DNA of 64,000 nucleotides from Methanoplanus endosymbiosus. GTDB taxonomy: Archaea; Halobacteriota; Methanomicrobia; Methanomicrobiales; Methanomicrobiaceae. A model generated the notes under the pieces. That model saw only the letters and a program-made list of their open reading frames with translations. It made no database searches and had not been told where the DNA came from. The DNA lies in NCBI RefSeq assembly GCF_024662215.1, contig NZ_CP096115.1:1922001-1986000 (forward strand). Reading direction: 5' to 3'. Shown here one piece after another: positions 22,922-32,130 of this stretch. Both the position numbers and the translations under genes were made by a program. The first letter of the stretch is position 1, and each line of letters opens with the position of its first letter.

Positions 22922-25081
22922 TCATAGGAGATCTTTAAGTCCGTTAGCCGGATTGCCGGCGCTGCTTATGAAATCCGGAGTTTTTTCTGTCTCAGGGATT
23001 GCTGTGATTCCGGATAGCATCTCTTCCATCTTCTCATTGCCGCTTTCACTGATTAAAACCCCTGCATATCCTGTAATATTCTGGTACCCGGCGATAACAC
23101 GGATACTTCCGGGTGATATGGCAGTGAACAGGCCGTCTGACGATATTTTTCCTTTCTGACCGTCTGATACTGTCCATTCCGGCTCAACCGGGAAGTATCT
23201 GCCTTTTGTATCGGTCGCACCTGCCTCAAACACCACGCTCTCTCCCGGCTTTAATCCGGCTGATACAGGATTTATGTATATTTTTGTGATCTCATCCCCT
23301 GTTTTTCCGGCAGGAACAGACATTATGGTTTTAATATCGGATGCGAAGCCGTTCCCGGCCTCAAGTGTGATGTCATATATTCCCGGCTCTTCAAAAGTGT
23401 GCAGCGGGTTCTGCTCATCCGAATATTCTCCGTCGCCGAAATACCATAACCATGAATCTGTGTAGCCATCTGACTCATCGGCAAACTGAATGGTAAGCCT
23501 CTCAGAATTGTTCTCCGGATAGTGGCAGGAGAAATCTGCATAAACGCTGTTTTCTGCTGTTATATATCCGGTTTTATTCTCTGAAACCTCTCCGAATTCG
23601 TTTGAGACAGTGAGATTTACTGAATAAATTCCTGGCCTGGTATAGACATGCACCGGGTTTTTGTTGTATGATCTGCTCCCGTCACCAAAGTCCCATACTC
23701 TCTCGCTTATCTTTCCGGATGACATATCCCTGAACTGAACATTCAGCGGCGCGGCACCTTCCCGGTTGAATGCCGAAAAATCAGCTTCCGGGACTTCTTC
23801 TACGGAGATGATTTTCTTCCTCTCTGCCGTAAAGCTCCCAAGTTCATTCTCAACTGTAAGTGATACGTCATATATTCCGGGTTCACTGTAGGTGTGTACC
23901 GGAGATGAGGATTCTGAGTATTCGCCATCTCCGAAATCCCACAGGTATGCTGTTCCCGATGATGCGCTTACAATGGCCCTTCCTGTAAACGTAACTTCAA
24001 GTGGTGCTGTTCCCGACAGCGGTTCCGCCTCAAATCCTGCAAGCGGCAGGGTCTTAGCATCAAGCCTGCATATTACAATGCAGTGACTGCTGCTGTCTTT
24101 CTCTCTCCAGACAATCCGGTTTTCTGAGACCTTCGGGTCTGAAACACCTGTTTTTGGTTCTGAAAGGATGCCTCCGTTCTCCGTCCTTAAGTCATAGAGC
24201 CTTATTGCCGTTCCTCTGTCCCCATAGCATTCATACACCACATAATCCCCTGAGATGTCCGGGTTTCTGCAGAATCCATCTCCTGAACTGAGAACTGTCG
24301 TCTCACCGTTGTCAGTGTCATACATTACAACAGCACCTTCCTTATCTCCTCTTCCGTTAAAGACCACTTTTCCCCGGTAAACTTCAAAACTGTCCGGAAA
24401 ATCTCTTATGAGGATTACTTCATCTCCGGTTTTGAAGGATTTCCTGTGAAGGTCACCTGCTTCGGTCCAGTAAACATAATCGCTGTCTATTTTGGGGGAA
24501 TGCTTATCTGATGTTCCGGAGATCCGCAGAGGAATTCCTGCCTCATCCGGTGACATTTTTATGAATATATTGGTGTAGCCGTTTAAACGGCCGTCAAGCC
24601 AGACAAGAAGGTTTCCGGATATTCCTGCATCTCCCTGGCTGGATAGATGCGGATCTGCGGCTTTTGCTGTACCGTTCTGAATATTATATACAAAAATCTG
24701 CCCCGGTCCGTTCAGGGTTCTGTTCTGAAATGCAACCTTCCCGACCGAAATTTCGGGCCTGAAGTCTGAATATCGCGAATCTGTGATGTCTGTGAATGAT
24801 TCTTTACTGAAGTCATAAAGTCTGAGCCTGTTTATGCCGGAATCTGATTCTGTAAAGGCGAGATAATCCCCTTCGATGTCATAATTCAGCACCGGATTGT
24901 TGCCACAGCTGATCTCTGAGAGTTCTCCGGAGAAGGTGAACTCTATTGCAGAAGAGTCTGATACTAAAAATGCCGGAATGATGACTGTAATCATAATTGC
25001 TGATATTATGGTTTTCAGGTGAACTGCCCTGTCAGTCTCCGGAAATTTATATACTTTACAGGCCGTTTTTCCGGTGCGCAT
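22922..25081 (-). CDS. Surface protein: beta-propeller repeats, three PKD domains, BIG2-like domain
   Basis: About 719 residues from the ATG at 25081; the frame extends to 25141, but TATA-like boxes lie within that extension, so the start is uncertain. A signal-like helix (IISAIMITVIIPAFLVSD) is followed by roughly 300 residues of TolB/WD-like blades with repeated GNLLVWLDGRLNGY, GDYVVYECYGDRG-type motifs. Three PKD domains come next, each with a WDFGDG or WYFGDG core and H(T/V)Y..PGIY. A BIG2-like domain (LKPGESVVFEAGATD) precedes the end. Such proteins are extracellular adhesins or S-layer-associated proteins in methanogens. There is no C-terminal anchor. Confidence 0.8.
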   Translation of the reverse strand: MRTGKTACKVYKFPETDRAVHLKTIISAIMITVIIPAFLVSDSSAIEFTFSGELSEISCGNNPVLNYDIEGDYLAFTESDSGINRLRLYDFSKESFTDITDSRYSDFRPEISVGKVAFQNRTLNGPGQIFVYNIQNGTAKAADPHLSSQGDAGISGNLLVWLDGRLNGYTNIFIKMSPDEAGIPLRISGTSDKHSPKIDSDYVYWTEAGDLHRKSFKTGDEVILIRDFPDSFEVYRGKVVFNGRGDKEGAVVMYDTDNGETTVLSSGDGFCRNPDISGDYVVYECYGDRGTAIRLYDLRTENGGILSEPKTGVSDPKVSENRIVWREKDSSSHCIVICRLDAKTLPLAGFEAEPLSGTAPLEVTFTGRAIVSASSGTAYLWDFGDGEYSESSSPVHTYSEPGIYDVSLTVENELGSFTAERKKIISVEEVPEADFSAFNREGAAPLNVQFRDMSSGKISERVWDFGDGSRSYNKNPVHVYTRPGIYSVNLTVSNEFGEVSENKTGYITAENSVYADFSCHYPENNSERLTIQFADESDGYTDSWLWYFGDGEYSDEQNPLHTFEEPGIYDITLEAGNGFASDIKTIMSVPAGKTGDEITKIYINPVSAGLKPGESVVFEAGATDTKGRYFPVEPEWTVSDGQKGKISSDGLFTAISPGSIRVIAGYQNITGYAGVLISESGNEKMEEMLSGITAIPETEKTPDFISSAGNPANGLKDLL

Positions 25082-25200
25082 ACAATCTGATATTGTTGTG
25101 GTCTGTATTATAAAATAGTTGGATATTTGATCATCCGGCATCTCCGGACCTATACCCGGGTCCGCATTATCGCCGGATTACTTATTTCAGGATAAGTTAT

Positions 25201-26619
25201 TCAATCAAATTCTTTTAGCGCGCTCTGATATGTGCCTGATCTGTAGGCAACACATCGCGGGCAGGATTTCTCTTCTCCGATTTTAATCGGATATGTCCCT
25301 GTAAGACATCCTATGCAGAGATCATCTGGCGAAAGTCCTGTTGCCTTTATGAGGGACTCTATTGATATGTGATGCAGTGAGGTTGCCCCTATGTGTCTGC
25401 AAACCTCTTCCTGGCTCCTTGTACTGGCTATGAGCTCTTCTCTTGTTGCCATATCCACTCCAAGGTAGCAGGGTGATTTGATTGGCGGGGACCCTACTCT
25501 CATGTGGATCTCCTTTGCGCCTGCATCCCTGACAATATCAATGATTCTTCTGGCCGTTGTTCCCCTGACTATACTGTCATCCACAAGAACAACTGATTTA
25601 TTCTTTATGTGACCTTTAACAGGGTTGAGCTTTATTCTGACGGCGTTTTCCCTTGCTTTCTGATCAGGCATAATGAATGTACGGCCTATATACCTGTTCT
25701 TTATCAGACCTTCTCTGTATGGTATGCCCGAACTCTCGGAATATCCGGTTGCGTGTGCAATGCCTGAGTCAGGTACAGGGGAGATTATATCTGACTGTAC
25801 AGGTGCTTCAAGGTGCAGTGACTGGCCTATTCTTCTTCTGACATCATATACCAGTTTCCCGTCAATGACAGAGTCCGCACGTGCGAAATATATGTACTCA
25901 AATATGCAGTGGGCATGTTCTGATGATTCAGCAATCTGTGTGCAGGTTATACCCTCACTGTTAATTTTAATCAGTTCGCCGGGTTTGACATCGCGGATAA
26001 AATTTCCGTTCAGGGCATCTATTGCGACTGACTCTGAGCAGACTATATATCCGTCATTTAACTTCCCAAAACAGAGCGGCCTTATTCCAAGTGGATCCCT
26101 GAATGCATATACTGTATCGTCAACAAGAAGTGCAACTGAATAAGAACCCTCAAGTCTTTTCATACATGCTAAAACAGCGTCCTCTATGGATGAAGAATGC
26201 GTCAGCTCTTCAGCAATAATATTCCCGATTACCTCGGTGTCTGTGGTTGTACAGAATATCTGCCCGCGGTTTTCGTATTCTTCCTTTAACTGCCGGGTAT
26301 TTGTAAGATTCCCGTTGTGGGCAATGGCAAATTTTCTGTTTTTAAATGTGAAATAAAAAGGCTGAATGTTCTCAGGGATCTTTGCCCCGGTTGTCGGATA
26401 GCGGACGTGCCCGACACCTGAATTTCCTTTGAGTTCATCAAGGATTCCGGCATCGAATACTTCTGCAACAAGGCCCTGTGCCTTGTGTTTATACAGATTT
26501 ATGCCGTCAAAAGTAGTGATTCCCGCGCTCTCCTGTCCTCTGTGTTGGAGGGCATAAAGAGCGTAATAGATCGGGAAGGATACTCCGCCGGCATCTGTGA
26601 TGCCAACGATTCCGCACAT
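25201..26619 (-). CDS. purF: Amidophosphoribosyltransferase
   Basis: 472 residues. The N-terminus MCGIVGI exposes the catalytic Cys2 of the glutaminase domain after Met removal, with no propeptide. ALQHRGQESAG, HNGNLTN and TDTEVI are class II glutaminase motifs. VVLVDDSIVRGTTAR is the PRPP loop. Cysteines in HCIFEYIYF, SPCYLGVD and CIGC match the [4Fe-4S] ligands of the Bacillus-type enzyme. It makes 5-phosphoribosylamine, the first step of purine synthesis. The start is four bases after the L37e stop, so the gene is coupled to the LSm-L37e unit; purM is 6 kb away. Confidence 0.95.
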   Translation of the reverse strand: MCGIVGITDAGGVSFPIYYALYALQHRGQESAGITTFDGINLYKHKAQGLVAEVFDAGILDELKGNSGVGHVRYPTTGAKIPENIQPFYFTFKNRKFAIAHNGNLTNTRQLKEEYENRGQIFCTTTDTEVIGNIIAEELTHSSSIEDAVLACMKRLEGSYSVALLVDDTVYAFRDPLGIRPLCFGKLNDGYIVCSESVAIDALNGNFIRDVKPGELIKINSEGITCTQIAESSEHAHCIFEYIYFARADSVIDGKLVYDVRRRIGQSLHLEAPVQSDIISPVPDSGIAHATGYSESSGIPYREGLIKNRYIGRTFIMPDQKARENAVRIKLNPVKGHIKNKSVVLVDDSIVRGTTARRIIDIVRDAGAKEIHMRVGSPPIKSPCYLGVDMATREELIASTRSQEEVCRHIGATSLHHISIESLIKATGLSPDDLCIGCLTGTYPIKIGEEKSCPRCVAYRSGTYQSALKEFD

Positions 26620-26623
26620 AGTT

Positions 26624-26806
26624 TCAGTGGGTTGGAGTCTTTGACTTCTTGGTTACCCAGTTGTATGAGCGCATTCTGCTGGTTTTTCCGAATCCACAGG
26701 ATGAACATATCTTGTGGCGTTTGTGGTACGATAACTTACCGCATCTTCTGCAGACAATATGTGTCTGAGTCTGTCTTTTTCCTCTTGAAGGGGTACCCTT
26801 ACTCAT
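26624..26806 (-). CDS. rpl37e: Ribosomal protein L37e (eL37)
   Basis: 60 residues, full length. It begins [16 protein letters not shown] and has a zinc finger CRRCG...CSSCG, all typical of archaeal eL37 of the large subunit. It is between LSm and purF on the same strand, and LSm-L37e linkage is widely conserved in archaea. Confidence 0.95.
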   Translation of the reverse strand: MSKGTPSRGKRQTQTHIVCRRCGKLSYHKRHKICSSCGFGKTSRMRSYNWVTKKSKTPTH

Positions 26807-26844
26807 CTTAAATCACCATTAACAAAAGCATCAGATTTTTTTAA

Positions 26845-27072
26845 TTATTCGACTGAAGGAGAGATGTAAATTACATTGTCGCCGCGTACAATCAGTGTGC
26901 CAGCTTTTGTTGTCACACCGTTTATCTCTTCCTCGGCATTCTCAAGTACAAGGTTCATGTGTACATCGTAACCCTGAAGTACTCCACGGATTTCTCTTCC
27001 GCCCTTAAGGCTTACGATGACAGGCTTCTGGTTAAGAGCCTTGTCTAAAATTTCAAGTGGTCTTTTGGTCAT
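26845..27072 (-). CDS. lsm: Sm-like archaeal protein (LSm)
   Basis: 75 residues with Sm1 ([19 protein letters not shown]) and Sm2 ([15 protein letters not shown]) motifs. It forms heptameric rings that bind U-rich RNA. It is the first gene of the LSm-L37e-purF unit and is divergent from the PUA-domain gene. Confidence 0.94.
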   Translation of the reverse strand: MTKRPLEILDKALNQKPVIVSLKGGREIRGVLQGYDVHMNLVLENAEEEINGVTTKAGTLIVRGDNVIYISPSVE

Positions 27073-27188
27073 AAAATTCCCTTGTCTCTTTGATGAGGAT
27101 TAGTATAATTGCGAGTGGAAGATACATAAATATAGCGCAAGAGAATAAACAGGCATATGCCCGATGTTATATTCGTGAGGAATAAAGA

Positions 27189-27686
27189 ATGGCCAAAATT
27201 GGAGTGAAAAAGAGGTATAGTCTCCGGAAATCAAAAGTTTCTGATATATTTAAAAAACTTGAGGAGCAGATCGGAGAATCTTCTGCAATATTTAAGAAAG
27301 ACAGAATTGAGGTTGTTGAGACAACAGCTGATTTTGAACTATATCTGACTGACAGAAATCCGTGGCTTATGGAGCTTAACGGGTGGGTATTTCCTACCCT
27401 GCGTGGCATTGTTAAAAATTCCTTCCCTGAAAGGAAGGTTGTAGTGGATTCCGGCGCAGTCCCTTATATGGTGAACGGCGCTGATCTCATGCGCCCCGGA
27501 GTAATCTCTGTCAGCCATGATATTAAGAAGGGAATGCCATTTGTGATATATGAGGTCACGCACGGCAAGCCCCTTGCCATTGCCGAGGCGCTTATGGATG
27601 CCGCAGAGATGGAGGCGGCTGATAAGGGCAAGGTGGGGAAAAATGTTCATTATGTCGGCGATGACCTCTGGAATCTTGAGTTTTAA
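27189..27686 (+). CDS. PUA-domain RNA-binding protein (MCT-1/Tma20-like)
   Basis: 165 residues. The N-terminal half (about 1-75) matches the pre-PUA domain of archaeal MCT-1/Tma20-like proteins. The C-terminal PUA domain starts at RKVVVDSGAVPYMVNGADLMRPGV and includes GMPFVIYEVTHGKPLAIAEAL. Eukaryotic relatives act in tRNA/mRNA recycling on the small ribosomal subunit, so an RNA- or ribosome-linked role is likely. An AGGAATAAAG run precedes the ATG. It is divergent from LSm. Confidence 0.85.
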   Translation: MAKIGVKKRYSLRKSKVSDIFKKLEEQIGESSAIFKKDRIEVVETTADFELYLTDRNPWLMELNGWVFPTLRGIVKNSFPERKVVVDSGAVPYMVNGADLMRPGVISVSHDIKKGMPFVIYEVTHGKPLAIAEALMDAAEMEAADKGKVGKNVHYVGDDLWNLEF

Positions 27687-27796
27687 TGCTGCATTGGAAT
27701 TTTTTGCATAATTTCATGTGAGATCTCCCTTTTTTTTAATGCCGGCCGGGAACACAATGGATAATAATAAATAAAATTCATTCTACAATCTTTGCT

Positions 27797-28165
27797 ATGG
27801 CTAAAAAGTTTGGTTCTCTATTTAGAAGGGGCAACCAGCCGGAGGAGTCCGATTACATGGAGCTCGACCTTGCCTCAATTGAGTCTACAGGCGAAGGCGG
27901 ACCAGCTTCCATGTATATCAAGATCGCAACCATAAATGAAATCCGCGACACTCCAAGAATTAAGGACGAAGTATATAACGGCAATATTGTTATTGTTGAT
28001 ATCGGGCGGCTTAAGATGGACAAGATCACATATGAGAGGGTACTGAAAGATCTCAGTGATGTTGCACAGGATGTGAATGGAGATATCTGTGGTCTTGGTG
28101 ACCAGAAATATGTCATACTCACGCCTATGTCTGTGAAAGTTTCACGCGAGAAGATTGGAGGATAA
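27797..28165 (+). CDS. sepF: Cell-division protein SepF (archaeal)
   Basis: 122 residues. A short amphipathic N-terminus (MAKKFGSLFRRGNQ) for membrane binding, a linker and the SepF core with NGNIVIVDIGRLKMDK and GDQKYVILTPMSVKVS. Archaeal SepF tethers FtsZ to the membrane at the division site. No ftsZ is nearby. The stop is followed at once by the ribosome site of zpr1, so the genes are co-transcribed. Confidence 0.9.
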   Translation: MAKKFGSLFRRGNQPEESDYMELDLASIESTGEGGPASMYIKIATINEIRDTPRIKDEVYNGNIVIVDIGRLKMDKITYERVLKDLSDVAQDVNGDICGLGDQKYVILTPMSVKVSREKIGG

Positions 28166-28169
28166 TTAT

Positions 28170-28697
28170 TTGAAGAGGGTTATTGTTGCACCCTGTCCGA
28201 ACTGTTCGTCAGATATAGAATATATATACCAGACTGAAAATATTCCTTATTTCCCGGACATTCTGATCTCTTCTGTTGTCTGTGACTGCGGCTTTAAATC
28301 TGTTGATGTCCAGATTATGGGCGATACTGACCCTGTACGGTACACTCTTTCAGTTGAATCTGAAGAGGATCTCAGTGTAAGGGTCATCAGAAGTACGGGC
28401 GGGTCTATAGAAATTCCTGAACTTGGTATCCTTGTTGAACCGGGGCCAATGTGTGAAGGTTTTATCACAAATGTAGAGGGAGTTCTGTACAGGTTTGAAA
28501 ATACTATTGAGGGGATTCTTACCTGGGCAGAGGATGAGCAGAGGGAGAACGCTGAAAAACTGCTGGATACCCTCAGAAAAGCCAGAGCCGGAGAAATACC
28601 TTTTACACTCATCGTTCAGGACAGTTGCGGAAACAGCGGCATTGTAAGTGACAGGGCCGTGAAGTCTGATTTCATACCATATGAGCATGAGGATTAG
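28170..28697 (+). CDS. ZPR1 zinc-finger domain protein
   Basis: 175 residues from the TTG at 28170, whose GGAGG ribosome site (28157-28161) overlaps the end of sepF. APCPNCSSDI and VCDCGFKSVD form the four-cysteine ZPR1 zinc finger, followed by the beta-rich ZPR1 body (VEPGPMCEGFITNVEGVL). Eukaryotic ZPR1 binds eEF1A as a folding chaperone. The archaeal role is unknown but likely the same partner. It is coupled to sepF. Confidence 0.88.
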   Translation: MKRVIVAPCPNCSSDIEYIYQTENIPYFPDILISSVVCDCGFKSVDVQIMGDTDPVRYTLSVESEEDLSVRVIRSTGGSIEIPELGILVEPGPMCEGFITNVEGVLYRFENTIEGILTWAEDEQRENAEKLLDTLRKARAGEIPFTLIVQDSCGNSGIVSDRAVKSDFIPYEHED

Positions 28698-28815
28698 GAC
28701 TCCTGGATGAGTTTTTCTCCGGAATTATAGATTATATGCTGTGCGGTGCATGATTGTGTCAGGATAACTCCTGGCTGTTTTTTTATTGGATATATGCGAT
28801 ATCCGGCTGATAGAT

Positions 28816-29799
28816 ATGCTTGACAAATTTCTTGGAAAGGATCACAAACGGGAGCTTGAGGCGTTAAATTCAGAGATCTTCCGGCTTGGAAAGGAGAATG
28901 AAAAGCTGAGGCTCAGGCTCTCCAAAAGGGAGGAGAAGGCCGCTCAGGACCCTGCAAAAATTCAGGAACTCTCTGAGGCTCTCAATAGGGCTGAGACAAA
29001 AGTCCGGGTGCTTGAGCATGAGCTTTCGGCACTTAAGGATATGAGTACTGCTGATGATTCTCCTTCATACAGCCGTTTTACTCTGAGCAGAAGGGAGAGC
29101 CTTGGGTTTACTGAAAAGATCCTCCTCCTTGCCGGAAATTACAGTGTCAGGGCATGTTATCTCCCACCGGACGGGCTTTCTGACCTTACAGAGGATTTTT
29201 TGGATGAGAGGATGAGGGAACTGTCAGAGTCTGTACGTTCTGACACTGGTATTTTCTTCTTTTATGAACCGGAAAATGATCCATTCTTCTTTTTTGCAGT
29301 TATCCCGCCTTTCTCTGTCTCCGGAATATCGGGCAGGATTCCTGCTGAAGAGTGCGCAGGGCATCTCATGGATTCACTGTCAGGGCGCAGGGATATCTCA
29401 TTTGTGTGTGCCCATGCCGGCAGCAGTTTTATTGGTCTGGCATCTGAGGAGGGTTTTTTATCCGGGAAGTATATCGAGACCGGAGTTAAGGAGAAGCACA
29501 GCAAGGGTGGCTGGTCTCAGAAGAGATTTGAGCGGCTGAGAGAGGAGGACATAAAGAAGCACGGTGATAAGGTCAGGGAGAGTTATGAGGATTTTATCCG
29601 TGATTCAGGACTTATCCCGGACAGTGTCGTCCTCTGTGGTGAACCTGCGCTTAGTGAATATATAATTTCAGGCATTCATAATAGCGGCGGCGGTTCAGCT
29701 CCTCTGATTAAGAAAATTATTGATGCTAAGCCTGAGAAGCATGCCGGAGAAAGAATTGTAAAAGAGATCTGGTCATCTGTCTGGTACAGGATTGTCTGA
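28816..29799 (+). CDS. Vms1/eRF1-like (VLRF1-type) putative peptidyl-tRNA hydrolase
   Basis: About 327 residues from the ATG at 28816; an in-frame TTG at 28786 would add ten. A coiled coil (about 10-75, KRELEALNSEIFRLGKENEK) precedes a release-factor-like domain. The key loop is EKHSKGGWSQKRFERLREED (about 230-250), matching the GG-x-SQ-x-R-(F/Y) loop of Vms1/ANKZF1 and their prokaryotic VLRF1 relatives. These cleave peptidyl-tRNA on stalled large subunits. DSVVLCGEPALSEYI then follows as in the eRF1 domain. The coiled coil may bind the ribosome. Gene order after zpr1 hints at a translation-quality role. Confidence 0.72.
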   Translation: MLDKFLGKDHKRELEALNSEIFRLGKENEKLRLRLSKREEKAAQDPAKIQELSEALNRAETKVRVLEHELSALKDMSTADDSPSYSRFTLSRRESLGFTEKILLLAGNYSVRACYLPPDGLSDLTEDFLDERMRELSESVRSDTGIFFFYEPENDPFFFFAVIPPFSVSGISGRIPAEECAGHLMDSLSGRRDISFVCAHAGSSFIGLASEEGFLSGKYIETGVKEKHSKGGWSQKRFERLREEDIKKHGDKVRESYEDFIRDSGLIPDSVVLCGEPALSEYIISGIHNSGGGSAPLIKKIIDAKPEKHAGERIVKEIWSSVWYRIV

Positions 29800-29829
29800 A
29801 TCCCTGCACCTGACATTTATATTCCAAAA

Positions 29830-32061
29830 TTAAATTCTTTCTGTGTATCTTCTCTCTTCTGTCTCTGCTGCATTCCTCCATTTTTCCATAAGTTCTGAAT
29901 ACTTATCTGTAAATTTATCACTTGTCAGAAGTCCTGTCCCGCTGTTCTCCATTGAGTACAGTATATTTCCTGATTTGAAATCTCCTGCAAGTGTTTCATT
30001 TATTCCGGTTTTCACAGATCCTTCTATATTTTTCACAACCGAAGCGGCTATCACCCCTGGTGCAAGATACGACTGATCAACGTCTTCGCCAATGAGATAA
30101 ACTCCTCCGTGGTTTATTGCCGAATTTACGATGCCTGTATTTGAACTTCCGGCAAGCATGATTATAACGTCCACCCCGGAGTTATACATCCGGTCTGCAA
30201 CCTCTTCTGCTTTATCCGGCATTGAAAAACCTTCAAATCCGGAAGATACATAATTTACCGATGTATAGACATCCGGATCATAGGCATATGCCCCTGCTTT
30301 AAACCCTTCAGTGAACGGTTTTATCACTCCGGCATCAGTTCCGGCAATTATCCCTATATTCTCCGTCTCTGTCATCTCTGCGGCAAGGACTCCGGCAAGA
30401 TATGAACCTCCGTATGGCATGAATGTGCAGACTGCATGATTGCTCAGATTGCTCCCGCTCTGCTCAACTCCGATAAACCTGATGTCAGGGTTCTTCTCTG
30501 CCCAGTCTGCTGTGTATTCATCAAACTCGTAACCTATGGTTATCACAAGGTCTGGTTTTTCTGTAAAACTGCCCGATGCAAATATTTCATTCACTTTCGG
30601 TGCGTCATTCAGTGAGAACTCCCGTTTGATGAAACTGTTCTCTTCATATGCAGAAGAGAGTCCTGTATATGCTGCATCTGCAAAAGAGCGGTCACCTTTC
30701 ACTGAGGGATAGAATATCCAGACTGTGCCTTTTTCTTCACTTGTTTCTGCCGGAATTCCGGTATATGATAGTCCCGGAAGGCGCGGCTGATACTGCTTAT
30801 CTGATGAATAATATTTTCTCTCCCTGAAATCCCCCTCTTCAATGACCCAGCAGGCGTAATAGCCACTGTCCGGCCCAATCATACCGTCTCTGAAGTCAAG
30901 TGTGCCCGAAGCACCTGATACGTCAGGTTTACCTCCTGAAAGTATGTACGAGATCGACTCTCCGGCTTCCTGGCTGTCCCAGCCTTTGTATATGCCTGAG
31001 GTTGCTGTCACGCTTTCAAAGGCTTCTGCATATGTCTCTTCCGGGTGCGTCATATTCCACGCGGCTGTATATGCTGCAAGCATTACCGCGTCATATGTCT
31101 GTGCCGAAAATACTCCCGGAAGTTCTTTATTTCTTATTGAATATGGTATGTAATATCCTGTCGTGGGGTCATATGAGGGTGATATGCCACAGATTCCTTC
31201 CGCATTTATACCAAGTTTCTCAATTATATATGGTGATCTTCCGCCGTCTGTCAGGAAGAGTTCTGCATCTGATCCGGCATCATTCAGGTTCTCCTTTATC
31301 ATAACAGCCTCTTCGGGCATGACTGCGGCTATTATGTAATCCGGATTCAGGGCTGCGATGCTGTAAACCAAGTCTGAGTCCTGGGTTTTGTCATTTGTCA
31401 GTGTTATGCTTTTAATCAGTTCTATTCTGACAGATTCTGCATATTCGGGTGCATATCCGTCAAATGTCCTGCCATAGGCTGAATCCTCATATATAAGGCA
31501 TGCCGATTCTGCGCCCTTCTCTTTTAATATCTCAAAGATTACTGCTGCCTGTGCATGGTCCCCGGTGACTGTTCTTCTGAAATATCCGGAGTCCGTGAAC
31601 TGTGCGGATACTTCCATTGATGAAGCTGAAGGGCTGATCAGCAGTTTTTTATTTTCAATAAATACAGGTGCTGCCTTTAATGCCTCTTCACTTGATGAAG
31701 GGCCGATGAAGATGTTTATATCCGGATCTCCGGCTGCCTCTTCTGCAATCTCTGTGATCTCCTTTCCGTCTGTATCAAAAAAGAGAGCTTTCACAGGTGT
31801 ACCGCCAATTCCGCCGGCGCTGTTTATGTCAGATACTGCCATCTGCACCGGTGTTTTAAAATCAAATATTTCTTCGCCGGATATGGGCAGAAGAACACCT
31901 ATTTTTATTTCTGTTGTGCCCTGTGGCGGGCCGGCAGAGCTGTGGTCTGTTTCAGAACCACCTAAGCATCCGGCTGTGAATATTACCAGTGCAGATGCTG
32001 CAAGAACTGTAAACTGAAAAAAAAGCCTGAAATAATTATTGTAATTTTGTTTTATACCCAT
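29830..32061 (-). CDS. Lipoprotein fusing two periplasmic-binding folds (LivJ-like plus BMP/PnrA-like)
   Basis: 743 residues. A signal peptide with lipobox FTAGCLGG anchors it by Cys31. Domain 1 (about 50-430) is a branched-chain-amino-acid-type receptor: IKIGVLLPISGEEI, INSAGGIGGTPVKALFFDTDG and IFIGPSSSEEALKAAP. Domain 2 (about 450-735) fits the BMP/PnrA/TmpC nucleoside-binding family: DLVITIGYEFDEYTADWA, GGSYLAGVLAAEMTETENIGIIAG and IGEDVDQSYLAPGVIAASVVKN. No permease or ATPase gene is adjacent. Two different solute-binding families in one polypeptide is unusual. It may be a sensor or scavenger rather than part of a classic ABC importer. A CTATATAA box lies about 10-15 bases before the start. 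Confidence 0.82.
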   Translation of the reverse strand: MGIKQNYNNYFRLFFQFTVLAASALVIFTAGCLGGSETDHSSAGPPQGTTEIKIGVLLPISGEEIFDFKTPVQMAVSDINSAGGIGGTPVKALFFDTDGKEITEIAEEAAGDPDINIFIGPSSSEEALKAAPVFIENKKLLISPSASSMEVSAQFTDSGYFRRTVTGDHAQAAVIFEILKEKGAESACLIYEDSAYGRTFDGYAPEYAESVRIELIKSITLTNDKTQDSDLVYSIAALNPDYIIAAVMPEEAVMIKENLNDAGSDAELFLTDGGRSPYIIEKLGINAEGICGISPSYDPTTGYYIPYSIRNKELPGVFSAQTYDAVMLAAYTAAWNMTHPEETYAEAFESVTATSGIYKGWDSQEAGESISYILSGGKPDVSGASGTLDFRDGMIGPDSGYYACWVIEEGDFRERKYYSSDKQYQPRLPGLSYTGIPAETSEEKGTVWIFYPSVKGDRSFADAAYTGLSSAYEENSFIKREFSLNDAPKVNEIFASGSFTEKPDLVITIGYEFDEYTADWAEKNPDIRFIGVEQSGSNLSNHAVCTFMPYGGSYLAGVLAAEMTETENIGIIAGTDAGVIKPFTEGFKAGAYAYDPDVYTSVNYVSSGFEGFSMPDKAEEVADRMYNSGVDVIIMLAGSSNTGIVNSAINHGGVYLIGEDVDQSYLAPGVIAASVVKNIEGSVKTGINETLAGDFKSGNILYSMENSGTGLLTSDKFTDKYSELMEKWRNAAETEERRYTERI

Positions 32062-32130
32062 CCTTATATAGGGGTTGTTCTCTTTTTGGATATATATCAG
32101 TTGGATGACAATTGTTCATCTGTCTGACAA

